Notes: generated by a model not told the origin, from the sequence alone. A stretch of DNA of 64,000 bases from Yamagishiella unicocca (GCA_003116995.1 BDSL01000097.1:1-64000), one strand, 5' to 3'; positions 46,675 through 57,747 are shown, numbered from the stretch's first letter. A program made the numbers and translations.

Positions 46675-47135
46675 ACTCATCGTGTGCACGCACGGGGGCG
46701 GCTGTGCCTGGCAGGGGGCAGTGGGTTTCCGGGCCCGAATGATAGTGTGCTCCAGAGCACGGTTTCCACGGGTTCTGCCCGGTGTGCGCTGGATGTGTGA
46801 GGCGGTGCTCTGTTCCGCTCCAATGTGACAACACTCATGCACTAATCGTGTGCACGCGCCGGGGCGGCTGCGCCCGGCAGGGGGCAGTAGGTTATCGGGG
46901 CCCAAACAAAAGCGTGCTCCAGAGCATGCTTGCCACGGGTTTTGCCTGGTGTGCTCCAGGTGTGCTAGGTGTGCAAGGCAGGTGCTCTGTTCCGCTCCAA
47001 TTTGACACCACTCATGCACTCATCGTGTGTGTGCACTGGGGCGGCTGCGCCTGGCAGGGGGCAGTACATTTCCGGGCCCGAACGAAAGTGTGCTCCAGAG
47101 CACACTTGGCACAGGTTTTGCCTGGTGTGCTGCAT
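46675..47135. repeat. Tandem repeat of 168-175 bp, about 2.7 units
   Basis: Units start at about 46675, 46843 and 47018 with ATCGTGTG.. then GGGGCGGCTGCG, GGCAGGGGGCAGT, and the palindrome GTGCTCCAGAGCAC or a near version, then a Cys/Trp-rich reading GTTTTGCCTGGTGTGCT. More palindromes continue at 47248-47261 and 47293-47306. Confidence 0.85.
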
Positions 47136-47339
47136 TGTGAATGTTGTACGCGAACGCTTCGCACCACTGCAAGTGTGCGTGGGACTATACCATTATTTAT
47201 GTGCTTTCGTGCTTAGGGAGGATGTGCTTAGCGAGCAAAAATAACGTGTGCTCTGGAGCACGTTTTACACGAGAACCCATTGGAAATTCAAAGTGCTCCA
47301 GAGCACACTTTCCACGGAAACCCGTTGGAAGCCCTTACT

Positions 47340-49490
47340 GCCCACGTTGTCGGCCGATTGATTTCTTCCGCGCAAGCCGCATGGTGCCATCTAATGCTAA
47401 CTTCCGATCGATATGGCCATACCTGAGCAGATAGCTTTCTCATTGTTTCTACAGATCCAAGCAATGTGAAAAATGGTCATGATTTCGATTATAATATGGC
47501 TTGATGTTACCAAACATACACAGGCAGCCTTTGAACGCTGTCCGCTCTGGCTACCCTCTTGATGAAATCGTTGCTGTTCAACTAGCAGTGGGAAATTGCC
47601 GTTGTGGTGTGAAGAAGCGGCAATAGGAAGAAAGTCTAGTGCCCAGCGGTAATCCTAAGGAATAGCACGACCACAATTGAGACTGGAGTACACCAAACAC
47701 ACGTCTGCTACACAGACTCGCCTACACGCACCGTACAAATTATGTTTGGTGCTTGCCCTAATGTAGCTTTGCTGGTTGTCGCGTACTATTTACATGCTTC
47801 GCAGCGGCGATCTGTCTGATCGCATTTCGCGCTTCAGGTGCAGCACGCATTTCACGAGTCTGTCAGGACTTCAAGTATTGACCACAGGACGCGTCCCTTG
47901 CTTTCGACGTTTGGCATTTGGGAGGACTGTTTCGCGATGGAGGACTAGTCATGACGTGCATAAAACGACAATTCCCACTAGTGAATCGGACCAGCCCAAA
48001 TCCATGCACACGACGGTCCAAATGGACGAGCTCGTTGTGTTGCCGGCTGGCCATATCCTGAGTCTCAACCCACGATCATGTAAGCAAGGCTTAGGGCGCT
48101 TCATGCACTCGTGCGGGTTGCCTCGCGTAATTTGGGCACAATGCAGCTTGAAGGGAGTGTTCCAGAAGCGGGGTACGTAGGGCCATGTGGCTGGCTACTC
48201 AAGACGCAAACACGCGACGTGCTACGTTCGGTGCCTGCGGCTTCGCCATCGTGGCTGTTATTCGGGCAGGGTGGCTTCTCTGTGCCTTTCGGGGCTTCTA
48301 CGTGCCCTTCGGGGCGTCTGCTGGATAGGGCTGGAGTCACCTCCGGGTTCAGGCCACGGCCCCCTGCCTCTTCTTGTCCTGGGCTCGCCTGGGCTTGAGG
48401 GCACTACAGCCGCAGCCGCGGTTAAGTCGGCTGATGACTTGTAAGTAAGTCACCAGTTCGGGCAAACGAGCCGCAGCCCGGCCTGCCACTGCAGCCTGTG
48501 TTCTTTTGCAGCGTAGCATGCATGCCTGGTTTTTGTTGTTGTAACGGTTACAGTGGGTTCCAGACCAAGAGGTAGAACCATCGGGCGCATCGTGTTCCCC
48601 CCACGCACCTCGTAGTTTGTTGGGACTGCCCGTCGTACTGGAGTTCCCTTATTTCGCTGGCTGGTGGAGTCGTGGTTCGGATAGGTGGGGCGTCTTTTCG
48701 CGGGTGATGCCATGCCCTGGGCCCGTCGGTCGGTGCATGCTGCTGGCTGGTCCCGTCGTTTTCCTCCAGCGGTAGGCATTGGTGCCGGGGATGTCCTTTT
48801 ATATTTTGTCGGGGCTCCGCTTAATAATTGGGCGCGGCGGGCGGGGCATGGTATCTTGTCTTTTTTCCCTGTGCTTTTGGGTGCGTCTGCTGGCTCTTGC
48901 GCTGGCTTACCGTGTGGTGCGGTCTCGGTGTGGATCCTCCCCCTTGTCCTGGGCTCGCCCGGCGTCTTTGTGCTTTTCGAGGCTTTCGTGTGTCCTTGAG
49001 GGCGTCTGCTGGGTTCAGCCTCTGCACTCGTAAGGTGCGTCAGGTGCCCACGGACGGACATGGGCGGCTCTTCTTCTTCTTGGTTCGCCCGGACACTGCG
49101 AGACATGACTCGAATTGCCCTCCTCGGCGGAATCGATCGTACAAGGTTGTAAGTACCTGTAGTATCACACAAAAGTAACGGTATCAGCACAAACTTGGAT
49201 TGGGTTGTTCAAAGCACTTTTCATGTATTACACGTAGCGTGTCGGAGTTTTTAGCCTTCGTGGCTCGCTCCGGGACCACAAGAGTGACCTCACATCGTAT
49301 GCGCGTAATAATAACTTCATAATTTGCTTTCGACCAAAACTTGAAGGCCATATAGCAATCAACTTGCAGCGAAGGCCAGAACAACTTGATTGCTTACAAT
49401 CGATCCTGCAGGAATTTGCACGCTTGCGTGCTAGCTATCCTGTTAAATTGTGCACAACAGCCACGCCATCGATCATAACAGCATTCCCTT
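47340..49490. repeat. Spacer unit B, copy 2
   Basis: Second copy of 39641-41759. Relative to copy 1 it has a 57-bp insertion at about 48537-48593 and lacks the hairpin segment found at 39754-39785. No conserved reading frame. Confidence 0.75.
48537..48593 (+). mobile_element. 57-bp insertion, short dispersed element
   Basis: Spacer copy 1 reads TGGTTTTTGT/GTTCCCC at 40851-40867, while copy 2 has 57 extra bases between these halves. The inserted text GTGGGTTCCAGACC..GAGGTAGAACCATCGGG recurs at 13311-13352 (+) and, reversed, at 12765-12809, so it belongs to a dispersed family. A complete parent element is not visible in the window. Confidence 0.6.
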
Positions 49491-52400
49491 TTCTTCCAGG
49501 TTTGGCAACAACTCTTGACGGGAAGTGTTACCGCTGCTGGGGCTGGGTCGCTCGAGTGTGACAGGCACGGGGGAATGGCGGACGATTGGATCCCGTATTA
49601 TTAATCGGACGGAGCGATGTGCATGGCATCGCGCCCAGAATGGCAACTATGCCCAAGCCCTGCTTGGATGGATAACTGACGATGGTGTAGGGCCAGCGAA
49701 CATGTCTATCTATCCATGCATGGGAACATACACTCAATACTTACTGCACGCAGCAGTGGTGCCGCCTTAATGGCGAGGCAGGCAACGTACTTCTCTATGA
49801 ATGTTGGCATCCCAAACGTAGATATAATCCTATTATCAACTAACACCTACCCGACTGCTCCGGGAGAAAAGACTGGGCGACCTCGCTCGTCTCCGCGCGC
49901 CAGCGGCCCTGAGCAGCCCCCCTCAGCAATAATGCCGCCGGGTTCTTCATCACCGCACTCATTGGCGGGTACCCGTCCTGCCTTTTGGTCAACCCGACCA
50001 ATATATAAGCCACCAACAAGGAGCTAGTGGCAGTGTCCATCCAGAAGCCTATCTACCTAAGCGCGCCTTGCTGCACGGTACGCACGGTAAACACGGCTGG
50101 GCCCGCACCCCGCCGATGCCACCTTGGTACACCGCGCGCCCTCTCCTCGCTCGCTCCCCTCTCAGGAGTACCATGTGTCATACCATTGGCTGCCCGGCGC
50201 ACTGGAAAAGATGCTGTGCTGGCACCCAGGCTGCTGCGCGGCCTATTGCAATACATATAATAATGCAGCAAATGAAAAACTGAAGACCGCACGCATGCTT
50301 GATAATGTACTCGCTTGATGAGGAAGACTCTGTAATTATTGAGGGATCGAACCAAGTTGCCAATACGGTAGCCAACATGGGCCACGAGCAGCACTGTCTA
50401 GTTAGTCCTGTGCCCGACATAGTTCACGCGAGTTTCGGTTGTCCAGGTACGTCTTACCGTCGACGCTCCTAGTGGTTCAGATCAGCGATCAGTCCAGCAG
50501 CGTTCTCTACCGTCTCTGATCTTCAACGATAGTTACTTCCTGCCCAAGCAAGCTGCTGCACAAGATGTACTGATGACGACCCGCAGGTGCCGGGGCGCCC
50601 CTACACCCGAGCCTTGCCCTCGGGAGGCTCCCAACCGAACCTCCCGAGGGCCCCAACCCACACACAAGCGCGCGCCGATGACATGACCGAAGCCCTGAAC
50701 CCGATATCGGTGGCGGGCTGCTGTTGGCCGATCGCGTTCGGCACACGACCCCTCGACGCGCCCCTCCATCTTAATAATAAGGTAGGCATCAGCGCGCAAA
50801 TATGTATGTACGTCCGGACACACACCCCGCATACATCCGCACACAATTTCCATGGCCGATAGCAAACACTCTAGCTCTATCTCTCGCTGCTGCTCGCTGC
50901 ACACAGATGCCGACAGCACGTATAATCTATTTTGCATATATACCTTTACAATTGACCTTCTATCGCATCTCGTGGAATATAATATGTGCGACCTGCGCGC
51001 GGGCACCGATCCCTGCGGGCGAAGCGAGGGAGCTCCCCACCTCACCGCCCCGTCCCCGCCGCCCCCGCATCCCCAACAGCACCGCCACCTGCCTCACCGC
51101 CCCCGGCTCCGCCGCCTTTGCTGCTGCTGCTGTTACTGCTGCTGTTACTGCTGCTGTTACTGCTGCTACACAGCCCTGCCAGAATCTCCGCGTAGAAGGC
51201 GGTGGCGCGCTCGTTCATCCGCCGCCGCACCTCCAGATGCGCCCGCCGCACGGCCATCATGCTCGCCGCGGGTGTGCCCAGCACGCGCAGCATGACGTCC
51301 ACCTCGTGCTCGCCCTCGCCCTGCAGGTACACCGAGTCCTCGCCGAACATGCTGTACGACGACAGGAAGCGGCGGTCCGCCACCATGGGGGTGCCGGCTA
51401 TGAGCGCGGTGAGGATGGAGGAAGAAAACTTGTTGGTGTAGTAATTTGCGCTGCCCAGCACGGGAATGAGCGCAAATGTGTGGTGGATGCTTTCGTAGAA
51501 GCCGCGGTACGGCAGCCGGCGGCGTATGGTGACCAGCGGCTCCAGGTCGGGTGGCAGGCGGAGTCCCTTTTCCTTGCCCTTGCCCATGACGCTCATACGG
51601 AACAGCCGAGCCGCGTTGCCGCTGGTCAGTTGCTCCCTCCGCTGCTGCATCTGCTCCCAGATGGCGCTGTAGTTGCGTCGATAGCTGGAGAACGTGCCCT
51701 GTGCGTGGTGGCGGTGATAAAGTAGAGCGGCGGCAGCGGCAGTAGCTCATCACCAGCGGCAGCAGCACAGTAGCGCGATCGGTCAGGCACGGCGGGCACA
51801 TACGGTGGGTGCAGGTCAACCGCCGGCGGTGGAGGTCAGGCGGACTCCACTACGAGCGGTACACACGTCAGCACCACAGTTTCCTCAACCCCTCCCGCCC
51901 TCCTAGACCCTCGCGGCCATCCTTCGTTCTTTCCGCTGCGCCCTCCCCCCGTTCTTTTATGTATAGCTACCTGGATAGAGAAGCCCACGAGGCATAGGCC
52001 CAGTAGGTCCACCTCATTGGCCTGCATGCAGTTGGTCTGCGGCCGGAAGGGGTAGGTGGGCATCACCCAGTCCACCGGGCGACCCGCGGAGGAGGCCAGT
52101 GAACTGGCGGTGTGGGGAGCCAGCGTCACCAGCCTGACGGCGCTGCCGCCGCCCTCCGCGACGCTGATGAGGCGCTGCGTCTCGTTGAAATCGCTGTTGT
52201 GTACGATGGCTACGGTGAGGCGCCGTTTGATGTGGCGTAGCAGCTCCGCGTTTGGGTCCAGCTCTCTGTCGGAGCTGACTAAGATAACTAAGTCGAAGGT
52301 GGGCTGCTCGTGCGCGATGGAGGACAGAAGGGTGCGCGTAATCTTGTGAAAGGTGACTCTGAAGCGTCGTAGGATGTCCCAGCAGCCGTTGGCGTTTCTG

Positions 52401-52940
52401 CGGTTTATATATACAACTGTGTTGCGGGCGTAGGGTCGGAAGGTGTGCAGCAGGCCGGCGAGGACTTCGTTATGGTATGCAACGCCGTTGACGATGGCGA
52501 TGCGGAGGTCAGGGCAGGCAGCCAAGTCCGCAGGTTTGGCAGCATCGGCAGCGTTGTCGATGGCAGCGACGATTCCTGTTACTTCAGCATCGAGCGCCCA
52601 TATGGTGATGCTGGATGCGAGTAGGATCAGGAGGTGCGGGGCTGTCAAGCCGAAAGTGCGGCAGCGATGGCGGGGAGAGGCGGCCATATGCAACAGCTGC
52701 GGGCCTGCCTGCATGTTGAGGTAGACAAACTTTGAGTTTGCTAGCAAAATGTTCCGTGATGGTGAAAGCAAAGGCGAACCTGTTAGCGTGCAGCGTCCGC
52801 GACGAATAGTACACTACTCACAATCCCACGATGATGAGCGATTTCGAGCGCGTGAAGAAGAAAATTTGCAATGTATCTGCTTTTATTATGGAGAGCTTTA
52901 ATTCCGTGAATTTTATTACAAGATACACTTTACTTGTTCC
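49490..52940. repeat. Segmental duplication, gene unit copy 3
   Basis: Third copy of the gene unit, starting GGCAACAACTCTTGACGGGA. The left part is shortened relative to copy 2 (a deletion just after 49520). Weak similarity to copy 1 (TTCCGTGAATTTT) still shows at about 52900-52920. Confidence 0.85.
51042..52687 (-). CDS. Glycosyltransferase-like type II membrane protein, paralogue 3
   Basis: Exons 52687-51971 and 51698-51042, 457 residues. The start at 52687 matches the Met-Ala-Ser start of the other copies; the frame stays open to a Met at 52771. Same domain order as paralogues 1 and 2, with the signal-anchor-like LLILLASSITIWAL, and ALIAGTPMVADRRFLSSY with the same residues as paralogue 1. 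The C-terminal tail is the longest of the three: a repeating Ser-Ser-Ser-Asn run encoded by GTTACTGCTGCT-type repeats at 51119-51173 (complementary strand). No disabling change is seen. Confidence 0.75.
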
Positions 52941-53621
52941 TCGATCGAGTGACTGTCTGAAGGAACCGTCAATCGACGAGACAAGTAATTTGTGAAGTAG
53001 CTAGCTAGCTATAGGGTCCGACCGGTCGATAATAAACTGCTAGGTCAGCTGATGTATTGCTGGTAAGGGAGCCAAGAGTGACCACAGCTGGGGACCACAG
53101 TAATAAATTTAAGCAGTACAATTTATTACTACCATACTGACCTCGGTGGCCACGCGAAGTGAGGCCTCGCACTGGAGCAAGCGCATGCAGTCACATAACG
53201 TAGTTCGTTATTATATACTCGCTTTTGAATGAGATAGGCCTGCTTGGCTACCAGAAGTAAGAGTGTCCTAAATTGAACCCTCGCGTCGTCTGCACTCTTG
53301 CGAAGTAAGGCCAGCTTCAAGTAAGGCTGCTCCAATTCCTTTCCTCCCGCTAATAATGTACACAAACAACGGACATCGTACTTTCCTCGCCGATTTCCCC
53401 GCGTCGAGGCCGGTTATTCGTTGTTCTATGCCGCCGTATGCCGATCGTACGAAAAGAGTGCCCTACGTCCTCACTTTTGAGTGCGACGACGAAGCATGTT
53501 CCTGCTGGCGTATGCAAGCTTGTTCAAGTCCTGACGCATCTTTCTGTGCTCCTACTGTATGCCGCCGCCGGCGGGTGGCCTCTGGGTTTCTACATTAAAT
53601 ACACCCTCCTAGGAATCCTTA
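52941..53621. other. Intergenic, one unrecognised minus-strand frame
   Basis: AT-richer sequence. The minus-strand frame 53365-53129 (78 codons, with KLALLRKSADDARVQFRTL) looks helical but has no recognisable family and may be chance. Nothing else seen. Confidence 0.35.
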
Positions 53622-54531
53622 GGGCCAGTTCACATGTGGTAATTCGGGTTCTCGATAATTCGCGACAATTCGGGGCTTTTTCCGAATTGGCGTTCACACG
53701 CGTATTTTTGCACAAAATCCACACGGTTTGTGAATTGGTGAACTACATGTACTCTATTCTTATATTTTTTTACACTACACAACGTAAGGAACATTTTCCT
53801 ATACGTTGCTATGGTATGAAATGTGGCGACGGACGTTGTCACCGGCCATTTGGCTGTATGTTAATCCCCAGTTTTTGACGCCGCCGCCAGTAAAATTGCG
53901 CCCATTAAATGGAATCTTTACCAAATGTAATAGGCTAAGAAAATTTTTATGGCCGGATGCTCACGGAGCTCGCGCTTTGTGCCAACCCATGGGTCGTCAA
54001 CACCGTGCCAAAAGACCGGCAGCGGCGCAGGCTTTGGGCAGTTCGTGCTGTGAAGACAGCACATGCGCGACGTGGGTAACGGGTGGGCGAACACAGAGCT
54101 GCGGAAGGGCCTTACGTAGCCAGGTGCCCGTGCTGCCGGTGCCGCCGCTGCTGGGTGCCCATGCGGGCCCATGCCGCCGCTGCCCATGCCGCCGCTGCCC
54201 ATGTTGCCGAAGCCACCGCCGGGCATGACTTGAAATACGCCGGCCGTAAACTGGCGGCTCTGCCTGGCGGAGTCTTTGTTCATCAGCATGGTTGTCATGT
54301 GCAGATCCTAGGGTTCGAGGAAATGACAAGAAACAACGTAAATGTCGACGTTTTCTATGCAAACTGGATTTGCAAAATTGGCGAGTACGCCGAATTTGCC
54401 AATTTTGCCATTTTTTGCCAATGGGGATGGGTGGGTGGGGGGGGGGCCCATTCGGTTCGCGACCAATTCGGACCAATTCGCTGGGACGAGCACCGCGAAT
54501 TCGCCAAATATTACCACATGTGAACTGGCCC
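53622..54531. mobile_element. PIF/Harbinger-type MITE with host-like cargo
   Basis: Terminal inverted repeats of 22 bp start GGGCCAGTTCACATGTGG at 53622 and end as its mirror at 54531. The element is flanked by TTA on both sides (53619-53621 and 54532-54534), the 3-bp target duplication typical of PIF/Harbinger elements. Length 910 bp, with no transposase. The ends are AT-rich, but the centre (about 54050-54250) is GC-rich and codes, on the minus strand, for a Gly/Met-rich stretch (VMPGGGFGNMGSGGMGSGG), suggesting a captured piece of a host gene. Confidence 0.82.
53918..54298 (-). pseudogene. Captured gene fragment inside the MITE
   Basis: A frame of 126 codons on the minus strand begins with MTTMLMNKDSARQSRQFTAG and continues into a Gly-Met-rich segment, then loses protein character after about residue 60. 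The GC content is unlike the rest of the element. The parent gene is not in this window and I do not recognise the family. Confidence 0.35.
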
Positions 54532-54849
54532 TTACGCAGGCCTCATTCATTTCCTACGTCCCAGAGCATGACCCTACCATACATGCCATTTCTGGATTTC
54601 GATAGCGCCTTACTTGAAGTCGCTCGCGTATACGAATCACAACCTGTTCGTTCCTGCGCGCTGTGTCAGGTCGCGACTCTGTTCCTGTTCACGAAATGGC
54701 CATGGTGTCCAAGCACTATGATTAAGCAACGTACGCAGTCACCAGCAGCATTGCTGCCAATCAAGGTATAACTTGCACCACTTTGCACAACTATAAGGGA
54801 CACTCTGAACATGCGTGCCATCCCTGCCTGCTTGCTGAAAACATAACTT
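54532..54849. other. Sequence between MITE and DIRS-like element, nothing recognised
   Basis: About 300 bp with no reading frame, repeat or structure I can support. Confidence 0.4.
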
Positions 54850-55098
54850 CATGCGAAGCCCCGCGCTGCCCCGCGGGTATTACAGCTTAGAGGCGGTGGA
54901 ACACAGAGATCATAGCCTCTAAGCCCGGTTCTGTACGGAAGCCGTACATATGGCTCGAGTCATTGTTTCGGGCACTCTCCCTGTTTCGGCATTCTGCCTT
55001 CACAGCGAGAGCGCTACTGTCGTTTTTCTCGTTATTAGCCTTTACTTTTAAGCTTTCACTTCTAAGTTTGAAGCCTTACCGTTAAGATCAAGTTATCA

Positions 55099-57361
55099 AT
55101 GGCGCCCAAGAAGTCCCAATGGTCTCATCCAGGCGCTCAAGTCTGCCAAAGTAGACAACCGTAGCGCTGACAAAGTCGCAGCGGCCACAGACCACGTAAA
55201 AGCTGTCTGCGACCAGGCCATTGAAGCGCGTCAGGACGCCATAGTAGACAAGATTGTCCGCGCAATGGCGGCCAACCTGCCCGCGCACCCAGCCCAGGCT
55301 CCCACGCAGGCCGCGGTCCCAGCAACCGCCCCAGCAATTACGGTAGTGTCGGCGTACAACCCGACGCCGGTGGCACTGCCGCAGCCTGCGATGGCGCCAC
55401 CGACCGCCAGCACGCAGCCTGCCCTCGCCCAGACCTCCTACCAGGAGATGCTCCTGGTCGCTAATGATACACCCAAGCACACGAAGGTGGTAGATCAGCA
55501 CAAGCAGATCTACAAGGGCTTCTCCCTCGGCCTCAACCTGGCCAAGTCGGCAATTGCCCGCGGTGACCTGGAGAGCACCGAGAGGTTCATTAATTATATG
55601 CTCGCCCGGGCAGAGCTGTGCGAAACAGCAATTCAGAACCTGGGAAATCAGCAGGGAGTTGGCTTTTCCGCTTCGATGGCTTATATCCAGAACTCCTTAA
55701 TTAACTGCGCCGACCCGGGTTTCAAGGCCAATGTCTACGACAAGGGCGTTGGCGAGTCCTTACTCGCGGCAGCCAAGTCGGAGAAGAGCGGTGGCAACAG
55801 CGGCGCAGGTGGCAGCGGCAACTACAATGGATGGGACAGTGGCCAGGGCGACCAGAGTGGCTGGAACCGTAACTACCACGATAACGACTACAAGGGCGAC
55901 CGAGACCGCGACCGCGACGACCGCCGGAACGGCTACGGGAACGGGTACAAGCGCTACAAGAACGACGGCACGTGGCCCCGTGTAGGCTGCTTCAGTCGCG
56001 CCCGTGTGCGCGGTTTAGGCTTATGGCCGACTGGACATCGCGCCCGCGTGCGCTTATTTCGCCTCAGCGTAGGCTTTTATGACTGCGCCCGCGTGCGCCA
56101 TATGGATTTCAATCCCCAGCGTGGGATGTCGGATTCAACTGGACACTGCGCCCGCGTGCGCTTATTTCGCCTCAGCGTAGGCTTTTATGACTGCGCCCGC
56201 GTGCGCCATATGGATTTCAATCCCCAGCGTGGGATGTCGGATTCAACTGTACACTGCGCCCGCGTGCGCTTATTTCGCCTCAGCGTAGGCTTTTATGACT
56301 GCGCCCGCGTGCGCCATATGGATTTCAATCCCCAGCGTGGGATGTCGGATTCAACTGTACACTGCGCCCGCGTGCGCTTATTTCGCCTCAGCGTAGGCTT
56401 TTATGACTGCGCCCGCGTGCGCCATATGGATTTCAATCCCCAGCGTGGGATGTCGGATTCAACTGTACACTGCGCCCGCGTGCGCTTATTTCGCCTCAGC
56501 GTAGGCTTTTATGACTGCGCCCGCGTGCGCCATATGGATTTCAATCCCCAGCGTGGGATGTCGGATTCAACTGTACACTGCGCCCGCGTGCGCTTATTTC
56601 GCCTCAGCGTAGGCTTTTATGACTGCGCCCGCGTGCGCCATATGGATTTCAATCCCCAGCGTGGGATGTCGGATTCAACTGTACACTGCGCCCGCGTGCG
56701 CTTATTTCGCCTCAGCGTAGGCTTTTATGACTGCGCCCGCGTGCGCCATATGGATTTCAATCCCCAGCGTGGGATGTCGGATTCAACTGTACACTGCGCC
56801 CGCGTGCGCTTATTTCGCCTCAGCGTAGGCTTTTATGACTGCGCCCGCGTGCGCCATATGGATTTCAATCCCCAGCGTGGGATGTCGGATTCAACTGTAC
56901 ACTGCGCCCGCGTGCGCTTATTTCGCCTCAGCGTAGGCTTTTATGACTGCGCCCGCGTGCGCCATATGGATTTCAATCCCCAGCGTGGGATGTCGGATTC
57001 AACTGTACACTGCGCCCGCGTGCGCTTATTTCGCCTCAGCGTAGGCTTTTATGACTGCGCCCGCGTGCGCCATATGGATTTCAATCCCCAGCGTGGGATG
57101 TCGGATTCAACTGTACACTGCGCCCGCGTGCGCTTATTTCGCCTCAGCGTAGGCTTTTATGACTGCGCCCGCGTGCGCCATATGGATTTCAATCCCCAGC
57201 GTGGGATGTCGGATTCAACTGGACACTGCGCCCGCGTGCGCTTATTTCGCCTCCGCGTAGGCTGTTGTCGTAGCGCCCGCGTGCGCTGTATGGGCTTAAT
57301 GTCAGCAATTTCCCGGCAGGGGACATGGGATCGACCGGATACCGCGCCCGCGTGCGCCTAA
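55099..57361 (+). pseudogene. DIRS-like gag with frameshifted start and in-frame tandem array
   Basis: The open frame runs from ATG 55265 for 698 codons, but the likely original start is ATG 55099 (MAPKKSQ...). The downstream frame reads back through NGLIQALKSAKVDNRSADK to about 55115, so the two are out of register by one base, close to a CCC run. Residues 1-150 (from 55265) are Pro/Ala-rich and then helical (YKGFSLGLNLAKSAIARGDL). Next is a Gly/Asn- and Arg/Asp-rich nucleic-acid-binding-like part (DRDRDRDDRRNGYGNGYKR), ending near 55980. From there the frame stays open only because of a 108-bp tandem repeat with no stop. I regard the repeat-coded 450 residues as not part of an original gag. 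Confidence 0.65.
56035..57270. repeat. 108-bp tandem array, 11 near-identical units plus a diverged one
   Basis: Each unit contains two copies of TGCGCCCGCGTGCGC and the segment CATATGGATTTCAATCCCCA. Units repeat every 108 bp with almost no change except ACTGGACAC against ACTGTACAC. Because 108 is a multiple of three, the unit codes for 36 residues in the gag frame. Isolated GCGCCCGCGTGCGC motifs continue outside the array at 55998, 57343 and 57470. Confidence 0.97.
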
Positions 57362-57747
57362 TTTGCCACGGCTTAAGCTGCTACAGCTGCACCGCAAGTA
57401 CGGTTAGATCATCACATACTAAGACATTCATTTTTTTTTCCGGATCGGGAGATGGGTTCGGTCGGACATCGCGCCCGCGTGCGCTTATTCTTTCACCTCT
57501 GTGTAGGCTGCTGTGAGGACGTCGGTCGGTGCGGTCATGACTGACTGACTCATGCTTGTTATCAAGTCCTTCTGTGGAAATTTGCGACGATGTTATTTTA
57601 GTTCAACTGTCAGAACCTACAAAAAGAGGAGGAGGAGGAGGGGGGAAGGGGCTCGGATGCCCCCTCTCGTCGCTCGCGCGCGCTATGTAGTATTTCTCCG
57701 CTAAGAACCATTTTCTTCTTTCTCTTGCTTCACTGGCACTTTCCATT

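Larger units (their letters stand above)
45146..47339. other. Insertion interrupting the duplicated array
   Basis: About 2.2 kb present only in the middle copy. It holds an unrecognised 108-codon minus-strand frame (45701-45375), a (CTGCCG)n hexanucleotide array, and a tandem repeat of about 170 bp with a recurring palindrome (46675-47310). Probably a repeat-derived insertion; I could not identify its ends or a transposase. Confidence 0.5.

Noticed and set aside
50340..50365. tRNA B-box-like GGTTCGATCC on the minus strand (also GGTTCAATCCC at 36484)
   Set aside because: No A box, acceptor stem or cloverleaf pairing could be found at the right distance.
55980..57361. Taking the whole 698-codon frame as a genuine large protein
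   Set aside because: The second two thirds are a perfect DNA-level tandem repeat whose openness follows from its 108-bp period; the plausible gag ends near 55980.
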